Of a stretch of 64,000 nucleotides of DNA, positions 1-14,183 are shown one piece after another. The stretch covers positions 20,981,501 through 21,045,500 of the forward strand of contig AP031355.1 in NCBI GenBank assembly GCA_037833965.1, in the 5' to 3' direction. The notes under the pieces were generated by a model. It worked only from the letters and a program-made list of their open reading frames with translations, did no database searches and was not told where the DNA came from. The number at the start of each line of letters is the position of its first letter. Within the stretch, counting starts at the first letter, position 1. Origin of the DNA: Marchantia polymorpha subsp. ruderalis. Lineage: Eukaryota; Streptophyta; Marchantiopsida; Marchantiales; Marchantiaceae. The position numbers and the translations under genes were made by a program.

Positions 1-99
1 GGTGTGGTCGTGCGTCTTCGGCGGGTGGATGCCTTCGGCGGTGCGCGGAAGAGGATTCCCTCCGGCGGAGATCGGGTGGTCAGGAATGTAGAATGTGCA
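1..99. repeat. Inverted copy of part of solo LTR H
   Basis: The first 99 bases are the reverse complement of 20484-20582 with only a few mismatches, so a second copy of the H-type LTR, in the opposite orientation, must extend beyond the left edge. It contains the short GCCGAAGGC-type repeats typical of these LTRs. No coding potential of its own is seen. Confidence 0.8.
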
Positions 100-128
100 C
101 ACTAGCACTAGCAATCACCTAGCTAGCA

Positions 129-194
129 CCACACTAGCAATCTACTAGCTAGGGTGGACCAGGGTCCACCCTAGCTAGTAGATTGCTAGTGTGG
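129..194. repeat. Perfect 32-bp inverted repeat with 2-nt spacer
   Basis: Bases 129-160 are the exact reverse complement of 163-194, separated by two bases. The right arm is normal LTR-ORF coding sequence of copy E (compare the KLLARVDQ region in the other copies). The left arm is a fold-back copy of it. Left of the arm, at about 103-128, there is a degenerate third copy in direct orientation. This marks the broken left end of LTR E and suggests a snap-back or template-switch junction. Confidence 0.85.
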
Positions 195-3100
195 ACTTTA
201 GTGCGAGTCCGCCTGCGCACTAATTAGATGTAAGATCCCGGCTGAAGTGGATCGGCGTATTTATCGAATTTGGGATCCAAGTACTTCAGCAACGGTATCA
301 CCTGCTCAGAGAGCGCCGCCGTCGGCGCTCCAACAATTTCCTCCTCCTCCTCCTCGGTATCCCCTGCTCCCGACAGTGCTTCGGTGGAGCCTCCGTCGTC
401 ATCATCCGAGTTGAGGATTTCAGTCGCCATTGATTGCGTTGGCGACTGTCCCGAGTGGGGCGGCACGTCGTCGACGTGTGCTGCCTGCGAAGGCACCGCT
501 GCAGCCTCGCTGCTCTTTGCCAAAATGTCTAAGGCGGTGGGCGAATGTGGCCGTGCTACATCCCCGTCGCCCGCTTGTCGGTCTTCAATCGTATCCTCTC
601 TGCCGCCGACGTCCGCCGCCGAAGGCGATAGAGCGGAGGGTGTCTGCGTGGGGTTTGATTGCGCATCGCACACCAAAACATCGTCCCGCGGACAATCAAT
701 CCGCTCCTCCGTCAGGTGCTGATCCCTCGATCGGTCCTGCGCGAGGGTTGTGTCCGGCCTGTGCACAGGCGCAAATGCCGGCGCCTTGTCCGCCGCAGGC
801 GCAGCGCCGAAGGCGTATATCGCCAAAGGCGATATAGCCGGGGGCCGCTCGCCCAATGTCCCTTGGCCCGTAGGCCCTACCGCCGAAGGCGCATTTACCG
901 CCGAACTACCCGCCGATAAAGCGGCCTCCGCACGCTCCCTGCTCGCATCTCCTCGGCCCGAAGGCCCTGGCGCCGAAGGCGCAAATCGCGGCGCGTTGTG
1001 CGCCGGAGGGTCTGGCCCCGAAGGCCTTTGTCCTGTAGGCGGATCTTCCGCCGGCTCTTCCCCTTCCTACGTTGGAACAAGGGTGATTCCTGCCTGTGCA
1101 CAGGCGGCACGTGTGGAGGTGACCTGTGCACAGGCGACCTGTGCATAGGCGAGCGCCTGTGCACAGGCGTACTGCTTCTTCCCACGCGTAGGCGTAGGTC
1201 CACGTCAGCTTGTGGTCGTCTGTCCGTCGAGGCTCGCCCGTCCGTCGAGGCTCGCCTGTGCGCAGGCGGAACACCTGTCTACAACGCACGTGGTAACTCC
1301 GGAGGCCCTTGGCCCGTAGGCGGCCTCTCGTCCGTCGAGGGTGCAGCGTGGTCCGTTGCTCCTGCGGACGTCAGCGCTCCCTCGTTCTTCTCTGGCGACG
1401 CACTTCCTTTCTCCGTCGCAATCGTCGCCGTGTCCGCGCTGCTGGCTAGTAACACAAGCCTGCGCGCCTTCTGCTTCGGCCGGCTGTACGATTCGTACAA
1501 CGGCCGCGGTCGAATGGGAGCCGTGGGTTCTTGATGCTGCTCCTCTTCAGACTCCTCTCTCCATCGCCGCTTCCGCGGCACTCTTGCTGCAGGAGTATTC
1601 CTCCCTTCGTCCCTCCGCCTTGACGGAGTAGAAGTCGGCGACTCCTCTGCATCAGTGTCGACCTCATTCTCCCGCACATACCTCCCGGGATGGTCGACGG
1701 ACAACGGCGGAAAACGAGCAAGCTCCGCCGCGGTCAAACAATTTCGCTGTCGATAAAAATTGATGAGGAAAGGAGAGAGATGATTTAGAGTTCCCCCCTT
1801 CTCCTCAAAAGCGTGTTGTCGCATCACCCTGTGCAGGATGCTCGCCCAGTGAATTGGAGTTCCCTCGATGATGCACTCCACAAAAGAGACCTGCCACAAT
1901 GTGATGTAGCAGGCGCGGTGTGGCTGCAGTAATTGCAGCAGCGCCGTAGCCAAAGTTCGGCGGAATCGATCCTTGTAATCGCGGATCTTGTACCCATTCT
2001 TGGTAGACTTCCCCTTCTTGAACAGCTCCACAAATTGCGCCTCTTCCTGCTTGGTCACCTTGACGCTCTCACTATCGAAGAGGAGGTGCCCTGGGATGCC
2101 GGCACATCTCCTCAATGCCTGCGCCCAATCTTGGACTGTCCACCGATCGACATGCGGACGCAATCCGCGCGAAGGTGGACCCTGTGGCTCTAGCCACTCG
2201 CGCACCATATCCACACAGATGTAGTTCCATCCCCATAGCAAGAAATCGAGCTTTCTTGCTACCAAGCGCTCCTCGAAAGCGCGCAGCCCGTTCTGTGGTA
2301 GTCGGAGCGGCAGCATCCGCAATCGGCCCAGTCTCGTCATTGCGTTCTTGGAGTTTGCCTGCTTGATAATTCTCTTTCCGCTCCGCTCGAGCTCCTTTCT
2401 TCCTCGGCAAACTCTAATCTCCCTCAATTCCAAATCACGCGCACTCACTTCTCCCTCAATCACCAAGAAATCCTCTGCGCGGCGATGTCGAGAATGCTTA
2501 GCAGCTAGCAGATGGACGCGCGCAGCTCGCACTAGAGAATGGAATCGCGAATTCAAGAATGGGGCGCTCTCCATCTCCCGGTCGAAGGTCATGGTCGGCT
2601 CTTGCTCGTGGAGGACGACTCAATTGATGGCCGCGCCGTCTCTACGCCAAAACGGTCTCCGCTCTCACGCGCGGCTTCAAGCTCCGCCGTCGCCGATTAA
2701 ACTCTCACGCTCGAGTTGGCGAATTTGAACTCCGCGAGCGTACTACGCCGCGGACATGGGTGCGCAGCGCCGAAGGCGGATTTTCCGCCTTGCGCGGTAC
2801 ACTCGTACGTACCGCTCCTCAGCCAATCCTCCTCTGCCTCGGCGCGTGTGTCCGCATGTCGGACAAAAGTTCAACTCCCGCCTGCGCGCAGGCGGACTCC
2901 TCGGCGGATTCTCCGCCGGCGCGGAACTTCACCCTCCTGTGCACAGGCGCTCGCCTGTGCGCAGGCGAAGTCCGTCCGCGTCGATGCGCTGGCGCGGAAG
3001 GCGTTGACCGCGGTCAACAGCCTCCGTCCAGACTGTCCGTTCCTTTTCTCTCCGTCGGCGCGCTCCGCCTCCGCAACTCCGTCCGTCCAAGGGCGCATCC

Positions 3101-3806
3101 ATCCGTCCCGTCCGTACAGTCCGTACGATCTGTACGGATTTTACTATTCCGGCGGCTCCTTGCTCGTCCGCGGCGTTGCGCTGGCGCAGAAGGCGCTGTA
3201 CAATTTCTACCTCCCAAGGCGCATTTCTAGGGCCCAAGGCGGATTTCCCGCCGATGCCGAAGCGCCTGTGCACAGGCGCTCGCCTGTGCGTAGGCGAACT
3301 TCGCGCCTACATCAAAACCCTATTTCGCCTGTGCGCAGGCGAACTTCCTTCGTCCGCGCATAGGACAAAACTTCTCCGCCTGTGCAAAGGCGAAGAGCTG
3401 AGTATCTTACCACCTTCATAACTCCCGGAGTCCTTATCCGTTGTTGGCGTTCTTGGGCTCGTTGGAATCAGCGCGTCAAGCTCTTTCCAACGAGACCCTA
3501 ACTAAGTCAAGACGTTTGGGGGTTGACCTAAATATGAAGGATTTCCCTACCGCCGCGGACGTAGCGCGGAAGGCGGATTTTGCGCCTTGCGCCGTAGGGA
3601 TCCTAACTGCAGAGCTCGCAGGGAGGGTGGTGCCCTTCCTTACCGCTGCACCCTACTCCTAGATTCTACGAGGTCCCTCGAGAATCTCTGCGATCTTCCG
3701 AATTCACTCTGTTTTGATGCACCGAAGGCTATTTACATTGCTGCCGCGGTACAGTTTTCCAAAAATGTTTTAATTTCTTCAAAATTACCAAAAGTGGGGT
3801 ACCACA
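163..3806 (-). mobile_element. Truncated giant LTR (copy E)
   Basis: This is the 5' part of a giant LTR of the element A family, read on the minus strand. Its start is intact: plus-strand position 3806 closes the motif GGGGTACCACA, the complement of TGTGGTACCCC found at every family LTR start. It then carries the shared ~140-bp module (about 3412-3545), the GC-rich repeat zone and most of the LTR ORF, and breaks at the inverted repeat at 129-194. The TATA/R/U5 part and the terminal TGTAATAACCC are missing. No TSD can be defined because the left end is lost. Confidence 0.85.
224..2592 (-). pseudogene. LTR-borne ORF, copy E, broken
   Basis: This is a decayed copy of the protein that is open in the A-family LTRs at 30595-33732 and 35563-38703. 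It starts at the conserved MTFDRE codons (2592) and keeps the N-terminal domain with LLWGWNYIC, RTL..LLQLLQPHRACY and LSPFLINFYRQRN. The frame is lost near 1280 and resumes in another frame from about 856 to 224, where the acidic stretch and SEQVIPLLKYLDPK are readable. The C-terminal coiled coil lies beyond the truncation. Between the two frames the DNA is packed with GCCTGTGCACAGGC and GCCGAAGGC repeats. The function of the intact protein is unknown. Confidence 0.85.
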
Positions 3807-6800
3807 GGAACAGATGAATCACACGGATCTTTGTCAAGTCAAACGAATGAAACAGGGTCCTATATATTTATGGCTGAGAGTCGCTGAGGTCGATGACTCA
3901 TAGCTGACGTGGAATATATTTCTTACATACAACTGTACACATGGATGGAGGTCGCAAGCATCTCTACATTTGCATGTCGACAAATATTTGGATGTCTAAT
4001 TACTAGGACCATAAAAAATCGTCTCCTTCTATTGTCTGAAAATAGAGCTTCTGAAACATGGCCCACTGCTGTGCGTCCTAGAGACGGAGTCGAGTCCCAG
4101 AAACCAATCCACCATTGCCCATCTTACAGTGGTCACCAATCCATCATTGCGGTCAATGATTTCAAAGCCGAAGCAATGATTAAATTTTCAGATATACCTA
4201 TCTTCATCCACATCTTTAATATGAAAGTCTACTGAGAAAAGGGGCAGGGTTGTCTACACCTCAAAACAGTTCAGTGTTTGCAAACTTCATCTCGGTGCTT
4301 AAAATCTCAAATGATTTTTCCAGTCATTCTCTGATCAAAACACACTCTAGTTTTATGTACGTATCCATTGCAATAGCTTGTACTATCATCGAGCAGTCTC
4401 AAATCAATGTCGGTTCCCATTGACTGTATTTTTCTTCAGTCACTCGATAAACAGACCTTGGTTCCGTAGAGTATCTTTGCAACCAGTCTTTGATTAACGA
4501 TATACCATCTTTCTTGCCTGCCTGCACAGTTACTGTGAGCGAAGACTGCACAGTGCATGAGAATCGCTGGAATCTTGCCACTGACCTGACTGTTCAATGT
4601 TTATCTTGTGACGGGCAGCTGCATCGACCCATGCTCTCTTAAGGGTGCTTGTCATGCTCGAACTGAAGAAGACATAGCATATCGTGAACTTGAGGATCCT
4701 CACAAGTTCTGATATATATATCTATATATATATGAATGAAAATATTGTAATCTTGTTTACAGTGCATATGACCAAGGATGGCTGTACATAACGAGGGCAA
4801 AGGAGATGCTGAAATTTTTTCAACGACTCATCTGTGCTTTGGGTATGATTCGGACGAAATTTAACAGCGCTCTACAGGGACTTTCTCTGATCGCCTAAAG
4901 AATTTGGATGCTCTGCTATAATTTGTTGTCGGCGAGATTATTAGCCAGAATCAATAAGAGTCGCAACCAGTCTGTTCTCTCTTCATAGAATTTTCAACTC
5001 AATTTCCATAGTAGTCCAAACGCATCAAAAGTGATTGAGAACAACGGGACGTGGGAGATTAGTATGTTAAGAGCAAATCTACATGCGTGAGCCAGCTTGG
5101 TTTGAATCTGATGGTGATAAGTCTACTTCCTGCAGCTCATCCAGTAATTGCACGCAAAAAGATTGTGATGAACCTTGCAATGACGAAATTCTCTTTACAT
5201 TGGAATGGAGATCTTTATTGACACGATAAAGCATGCATACAAATATCTATGTGTATATATACATAACTATTGTTTAGTGATATATTAATCATATGCAAAT
5301 CACGGGTTTAGGCTGAAACTAGAGAGTTTTTTCTTCGTCATCAGAGTTTTGTCATAAGTCAACGTCCGTACCAAAATCTTCACAAGAGCATTTTGAAAAG
5401 AGATTAGAGTTCTGAAATAGAGACATATCTGCTATCCATTAGAGTTCTTGTCATACTTGTTGAATGTACTTCATCATTGTTTAGACCTACACTGTTTATC
5501 ATGGAGATACAGAATGTCGGAGCACTATTCTGTCGTTTAAATTTTCATTCAGACAATTGAAGGTTTTGAGGAGAACAATATCACCTCTTTTTGTTAGAGG
5601 CAAATTCCTCACAACCTTCTACACAAAGCTTTTTTTAGTTCTGATAGCAATAGAGGACTAACAAATAGCTTTCAATCTTGCATCATATGATACGAAATTG
5701 TAACATATCGTGATAGAGCTACAGAACTCTGTCCTCGATGACTACTTACTGGAAAACGGTGCAATTGAGTTGTGAAGCCTAATCTTTATAACCTCTTAGA
5801 TATTTAGCACTTATGCATCAGAATGGAATGTTAGGGCAGAGTTCTATTTCTCTTCATGGCATCAGGCGTACAATCAATGCCAAGATTAGCTTAGCTGAAA
5901 ATAGGGATTTCAAATATGTCAAATAATTTACAGGTCTATTGCATTTGAAGTGTAGAAACCTCTAAACTTCTCTTTCTTTACTAGAATCATGTTGTTAGAT
6001 ACATCACAGTTGAAATTTTATTAACTAGAATATCAATTCTTACATTTGGATATAAGAAAAGGGCAGTTGAAAAGGTGATATTTGAGTGAATGGAAAAATG
6101 TCTTGAAATTGCCATTGCACTAAATGTACCGTTAGAAAGTCTCCCTGATATAGTTTCCTTATAAAAGGGGAAGTTTCCTTGCAAGCCGATCGGCACTTAC
6201 TGTGTAGAAGTTGAAGCTGCTGAACGTCTTGAAAGTGATCTCGCATAGTATCTGTCAATCGAGACGGCATAAACCCTGTAAACCCTCTGACCTGAACAGC
6301 ATGCACCCTGAACTCTTTCATAAACATCTAAATCGATATCCTCACATCACTAAAGGCCGCATAATTTAGACATATAAGAGCAGGAGACTTGCATGCGTCG
6401 CAGCAGCTCAGGAGTTATCTCGAGATTTCTTGCACAAAACGAAGCGATTGTCCTAGTAGATTAAAGTTGGCAACGTTCAGATCAGATGAATCCATGCATG
6501 CGAATGCACTTATGTCTCCTAAAATAGCTGATACTATTATTCTGCTCATAGGCTGAGTTGTTGGTTTGGACGTTTGCTGTGTCTAGCTCGTCTATTTAAT
6601 TCACTAAAATATACAGACCAAAAGAGGGGTCTAATCTCTTCAATTCCTATCGATCTCGAATAGTCGGTATTGTGTAGCGTATTTCTCGAATATCAACCCT
6701 CAACTGCTGGTAAGCAAATGCAAATCATGAGATCCAATGAAAATCTTTCACGTGTACGCCCACCCTTCTATTACGCGCAGAATGCAAAGCCAGTTATAGT

Positions 6801-9800
6801 AATTTAGCTTCTAAGTTCTGTATCTGTGAAAGGCTCGTTTCACATTCCACCGACGGGATATGTTGTATGATCTCCGCTTCCTGGCCATATCTCGGTCCAT
6901 AAGAAGGCAACGGAAAGCTACAAATTCAGCAGATGTACTTTACCTAGAGCTTATCATATCTCGTCAAACTATATGCCCGAGCGAGCTACTAGGTTTTATC
7001 GTTTGGGACGTAACGATGTTAATTATCAGCCTCCAGTGGCAACCAAGGGGAGGCGAAGCGTAGTGGGTTGCTCCATACCAAACCAACTACGCTTCAACAG
7101 GACAGAGTAACCAGATTCGAGAATGGCCAATTCTTTTACAGTTTGCAATGTATCATCGCACCCGATCCGTAAAATCCGTCCTAAGACATTATCTTCCTGT
7201 TCGTGCATCGGTTGCTGAAGATTTATCATATGTGGTATCGATATGTTCATTCTTTAAATGTTTCGAATGTGCAGAAATTACTCGATTTTGAAGGCTAATC
7301 TTTACTGACGATAGTGTAATGACTCCATGTTTGAACAACAATCCACAGTCTTCTGCTTTCGAGTGGAACACCATCGATTCGTGACGCTGATATTACCCAC
7401 GTTGAGCTGACCGCTCGCCACATCCAACAGTATTGAGAACGGACAGGCTATAAGCATGATCGCTGTTCCTCTTCAGATTGTTCACGACTGAAAGTGAAGA
7501 TCTGAAAGTTTTCCTAACGTACAGCGTGATTACCACGGTGCACGATCAAGTGAAAAGTTTCACATGTCGAGACTAATGAATTGTAGCACCAAATATGATC
7601 TGAATTCCCAGCATAGTATTTCACTAGATTCGCGGCTTCATCTTCGACCTTTTTCAATACGAAGCATAGACCACCACGACAACCAGATTGAGTAAGGAGA
7701 TTCGTTAGATCTGAAAGTCTCTATACAGCTCGCGGTAGGGCATACTATTCCATCGTTACTGATGATTACTTCATAGAGGCGAGGATTACTTCATCGCCTC
7801 TATGAAAAGATAAGCGGCGATTCAAGTTATTACCAGTAATCTTAGAAACCAGCCTCTTTCGTAGTGAAATCTCCTAGCTAACATACTTGAGAAAACCTAC
7901 AGTAATTGCACAAATAGCCGCGCTGTATGATAACGTCATATAAAGAGTTGGGAAGGGGTATGTACCTAGCGTTGATGATTGTGAATACAAAACACGTGCA
8001 TTTGTAATATATCTATTATTTGGTTCTTTTTCTATTGATCAATTGACGTCAAAACAGAAACAACAGAAGTCCTCTTGGGGCTGTTATAGGCTTGTTTTTT
8101 TCCTCGTACATTGGATTTACATGACGTTTTTGTTCACCTTGCATTGTAACGGTTTGATCTCTTGATACAGTCCGGCATTTTGCTATGTGATAGTAATGTT
8201 AATTTTCGGATCTAGCCTTGGTATACTCGAGTCACTTCGACGAGACGTTCCAACCATATGTAAAGCAGTTTTTACATATCAAAGTTCGTAAGGACTGAAG
8301 TGTTTGAAGACGGAACTAAAGTCTAGCGATTACTTTGGATTGTTTATCCATCTGGCTCAACGGAAAGAATTACTGAAGTGTTTGAAGACGGAACTAAAGC
8401 CTAGCAATAACTTTGGATTGTTTATCCATCTGGGAAATTTAAAGTTAAGATTGAATTTAGCTTTGAGTCTACATTTGGCAGCTAAAATTGATATGTGATG
8501 TTATATAATTTTCTAGTAAGATATATATATTTTTTATAAAACTAATAAATCATATAGTTTTTGATTTTTTTAAGAAATTTAAAAAAAATTCCTAGATATC
8601 ATTAAATTTATAAAAATAAATTATATAATAAAAATATATGATTTAAATACGATATGATGTTATTCAACATCACTATATATCATACTATCATAAAATTTTC
8701 ATTTTATCATCATCTATTAAAATAAATAGAAATAATTGTAAAGATGTCATGGATATCTTATAAAACTAATGTAATAAATAAAATATTTATGAAACTTGAG
8801 CAGACTGTCTTGACATTTTCGAATACTTCCAAAAAATTGATTACGTAAGAAGATCATACATCTGGATCATCTCAACCGTGACTACAAAAAGCCAAGATAT
8901 TCAACGCTATTTCAAATCCAACTAGAACAAATATAAATGAATAAAGAAACATAGTCAACCTTGCTACATTACCATCTTTTCACACACAATACTCGCTGTG
9001 TGAATTGAATATCATCGTTTCGATCGAATATCTTGAAGAAAGAAGGCTAAAATGTGAACCCTCCATGAAAACTGGAAACTTATAACTGGGAGTTTATGGT
9101 GGAAGCTATAATTTTAGCAACTGAAGCTGCAAGGTCCGTTTATTGAGACTTCACACCTTTAAGCAACAGAAGCAATTTACATCCGGGAATTTCGTAGCTT
9201 GTAACTTTGAGATTCAGAAGGTTTTCACTTCAAGCAATAGCTAATCCCAGAGTTTGTCAGATATTGTGAGGAAATTTTTTTCTACAAAGCACTCAAGAGA
9301 GAATCATCACCTGTTATCATCGGCTTCTGAGACAATGTCCTTCTTAGACGTATTTCGTATTTTACAACCCGATGGACCAGAAACACCAACGTGCGTTATT
9401 GCAAATTCAACTGCATTTGAAAGTTAAAATCTGATGTCAAGTTCCTTCGATATTTTCTTCTTATGAAGCGTTTGTGTCGACATGCAGTGAGATTGCAATC
9501 TACAGATCAGAGTTTGAAGTTACATCCGACTGTCAAGTGCCTGTCGGATAAACAGTGAATCTATACAGACTTCCAAATGGCGAGAAAAACGTATACGAAT
9601 CCCAAGGCATTGTATGTGAAGCTAGTCAACATGAAACATTTTTCTCACCTTCCGACTGACAGTGTCCTACATACGCACGAATCGCACAGTAAAAGTAATC
9701 CAGCAGCCGAGGGTGCGGCGAAGCTATGGGAAAGTAGACGGAGCTAGTTGATCCCACAGCTTCGCCGGAGCTACTTGCAGCACAGTAAGACTCTTAAGTG
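3807..9800. other. AT-rich intergenic DNA, no gene recognised
   Basis: About 6 kb between LTR E and the peroxidase promoter. Open frames are short (at most 108 codons) and show no family motif I recognise. A TATA-type microsatellite lies near 4709-4732, and a strongly AT-rich stretch at about 8500-8800 has runs of A and T. A 13-bp stem (7770-7782 with 7794-7806, 11-nt loop) and a 10-bp stem (9717-9726 with 9758-9767) occur. No tRNA or rRNA gene was found by eye. Confidence 0.6.
8294..8433. repeat. 62-bp direct repeat, two copies
   Basis: Copy 1 is 8294-8355 and copy 2 is 8372-8433, 78 bases apart start to start. Both run from ACTGAAGTGTTTGAAGACGG to TTTATCCATCTGG with a few substitutions. 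It lies in non-coding DNA about 1.8 kb upstream of the peroxidase start codon. It looks like a simple segmental tandem duplication. Confidence 0.8.
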
Positions 9801-9822
9801 GCACTCAAGTCTTCAAATTTTG

Positions 9823-9830
9823 TATAAATA
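9823..9830 (+). promoter_or_regulatory. Candidate TATA box of the peroxidase gene
   Basis: TATAAATA lies 372 bases upstream of the peroxidase start codon on the same strand and is followed by a pyrimidine-rich stretch suited to a start site near 9855. The implied 5' leader of about 350 bases may contain an intron: a plausible acceptor (TGTACAG) lies just upstream of 10170, but I could not choose a donor with confidence. Confidence 0.5.
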
Positions 9831-10201
9831 GCCACCACACTCTACTTGAAACCATCTCACTCTGAGTTCACATCGAGTCTGCCCCGTTAAGATCGAAATT
9901 GAGGAGCATCACGAGATCGGGTTTTTCAATCTTGGAAGACAGTTTAAGAGTAAGAAGTCTTATTTGTTGCATTGTACTTAGGCCTCTAAGTGGACTTCTA
10001 GAGCTGTCTCTGCACAAAATGTGTCTTCCGAATTCATGCAGTGCATCAGTACTTATCAACGAGAATCACAAGTCAAAATGCATCGTAGAAAGACAGTCTC
10101 TTATATGCGTCACAAATTTTTATGAAGGTAACATTCTTCACGTCTAAAGGTTCGTTAACATCGTGTACAGGAGGCTGCAGAGATACAACTCATATACCAA
10201 A

Positions 10202-11829
<1,628 letters not shown>

Positions 11830-12868
11830 GTTCTCCAGAAATTCGGAAGAAATTATTAGACTGGACTGGCTCTTGACAGTGGAACCCTGATGAAACATTA
11901 ATAATGTAGCTGATCAACATTGGTCCTGGAAGCTTGACACTTTTGGATGAATGAATAGATCTTGCCTCGAATCTGATCCAGAGATACAGTGGGTACTTAA
12001 AAAACCTCAGGTAGGCTACATAGCTCAAATTACCGAAGTTTGGACGTTGAGATGAAAACAGTTTGACTTCTCTCCTCGTCCATGTTCTCGCGCTTTAACC
12101 GTCCCCTCACGTTCACAATAATAGCAATTCCATTGACTCGAAAGGGTCTGTAGCAGATTCTAGGCCTTCAAGGGATTCCGATTATCGGAATGTTTTTTCT
12201 GGATAGAAGCACTTCAATAAAGACTGCAACTTGTTCAGTGTCTGATATTAATGGCCCAGGGGAACTTTTGCACAGGCACTGATAAACTCTTAGCTCATAT
12301 TGGGAATGAGAAAATGAAAATTTTCAATCTGAAGCAGTGAATTGCCGGGTTTCTCTATGCCTTTGGTTTAATCTGGGAATCTTGAATGTTTGATGAGGAA
12401 TCATTTGGCACTTTCTCATGTATACGTAAATTTTTGGGTCAAGATTAGCCAGTCTTGGCTAATGAGAGTGGGACATAGTCATCTAGCATTGTAGATACAG
12501 TTATATAAGAATGAACCTTATGATACTACTGCTGGCGGATCAGATACGGTCTTAGTACCTTCGCAGTCGACCTTGGTGGTCTTCGGATAAAAGTCATTGA
12601 GTCCACCTGTGATGCAGACGGAGGTGGATGACTCCGTCTATTGCTAGTTATGATTCTCAAGACTAGCCGCACTGTCAAGAACCTTCAGATGAGTGGGTGG
12701 AGATTAAATGGCCTTGGCATACTTCAGATGCGGTATCTTCGAGAAATTGAAACAACTCATGCATTGTGACAAAACACACAACTCACGAACGTTCGCAGAA
12801 ATGCAGACTTAATATTGAACATTGACTCATGAAAAAGCTCCCGAAGACAGAGCCTTGGCTCTCATTAT
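11830..12868. other. Peroxidase 3' flank, no feature recognised
   Basis: This stretch holds the 3' untranslated region of the peroxidase and then DNA without a recognisable gene or LTR end. The boundary with the relic LTR D must lie at or left of about 12870, but I could not find the TGTAATAACC terminus expected for that LTR, so D is probably truncated here. Confidence 0.5.
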
Positions 12869-13167
12869 TCACAACGAACTCCGGGAGGCATCACCTGCTA
12901 GTTGCAAGCTCCCATGTGGTGCGACATCGGCAAATGCGGTAGTTGCCACACCTGTAGAGCTCTTTTCTACTTCTATCCTACTCAAAACTGCATCAAGCTC
13001 TAACTCTAAATTCTCCTTAGTCTCTTCTAAACTAGAAATGAAAGAATTGACCATTCTACCTAACTACCGATGTCCTGTGACGTCGCTGGCTCTTAATTCC
13101 TTCAATCTACGCTCCAGCAAATCCAATTTCGTCCACTTTGTAGTTTGAATCTCCCAATTCACATAAG
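12869..13167 (-). pseudogene. C-terminal relic of LTR ORF, copy D
   Basis: On the minus strand this continues the relic at 51672-53291 once the large insertion bounded by the TGCGA duplication is removed. It encodes short coiled-coil-like pieces (LDLLERRLKEL; ISSLEETKENLELELDAVL) in two frames, matching in position the C-terminal coiled coil of the intact LTR ORFs. It is heavily decayed. The assignment rests mainly on the clean TSD joining it to the better preserved right half. Confidence 0.6.
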
Positions 13168-14123
13168 TGCGATGTAATAACCCACCAAAGGCTAAAACTG
13201 CAATATAATGGTAGAAAGGTCGAACCCACAGGTACAGAGGCAACACACAGAGTACAAAGTGTCACATTTAACTGACTATTGAAGAGTTTGAATTCTCAGG
13301 CGACTGTCACTCCCAGAAATACTGCAAGTGTTCACTCGAAGATCACTCGGAGGTCGCACAGTGCAGCGTAGTTCACTCAACACACACACACACACCTGAA
13401 ACTATAGAAACACAACTCAGAGGTCGGTTAGGACCTCCACTTAAGATTTAAGGGGGAAAGTCTCTCGCGAATACACTTAGCGGATCTGCGGGTAGTGACT
13501 CCCAACTCCGGCTTTTACAACCCTTCCACTAGTTTCTGCTAGCACAGGGAACCCGGATTGGACTTCCTACTTCGGATCGAAGTCACTCACACGCGGTGAA
13601 CAACACACTCAACTCACAAAACGCGCAGAGAACATAGGTCCGGACTAAGAGACTCAACTAAGAAACGATCCAGTAGCACACCATAACAGTCTATTGAAGA
13701 GTTTGAATTCTTAGGCACTTGTCATTCCCAGAAATACTACAGGGGTTGCCCTGAAGTCACCTGCTACAGCGTAACCTGAATTTACAACCAAGGCTTACTC
13801 GAAGTAGCAAAACTTCACTTTGGCATTCAGGGGAAAAATCCCGAAGGAGTACAATCAGGAACAATCACTCGAAAGTGTAAGGGGGAAACTGTTCAAGTAT
13901 CTGACTAGTAACTAGCTCTTAGCATCGGCAATCACCCGCAGGTGTAGATCCAAACTACTCAAGTCTCTAACCAGTGTACTAGCTCTGAACATTCGGCCGA
14001 AGGCCTTCAGCTACAAAATGCGGATCGCCAAGTTGTAGCTCCTCTTGCGCGATGACAGAACTAAGGACACAAACATGTAGAGAAAATGAGTTCCTGATCT
14101 GCACTTCCGAACTGGAAGAATCC

Positions 14124-14152
14124 CAAGGCAAGACGCCTTGAACTACTTTATA
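14124..14152 (-). promoter_or_regulatory. LTR C TATA box and adjacent stem
   Basis: TATAAAGT on the minus strand (14145-14152) lies just past the stop of the LTR ORF. Immediately downstream is the inverted repeat CAAGGC/GCCTTG (14124-14129 and 14135-14140) with a 5-nt loop. The same pair, TATA then stem, occurs in every giant LTR here. It marks the likely U3/R boundary. Confidence 0.65.
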
Positions 14153-14183
14153 CCTTCTAAGTCCTACCTAACACTACACTACA

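Noticed and set aside
3909-4235. 108-codon plus-strand frame in the left intergenic DNA
   Set aside because: There is no recognisable motif, and the length is what chance allows in this composition.
13195-13230. tRNA-like B box (complement GGGTTCGACC) near the terminus of every giant LTR, and a similar box near 19665
   Set aside because: There is no matching A box or cloverleaf in the adjacent sequence, so I do not call a tRNA gene or SINE.
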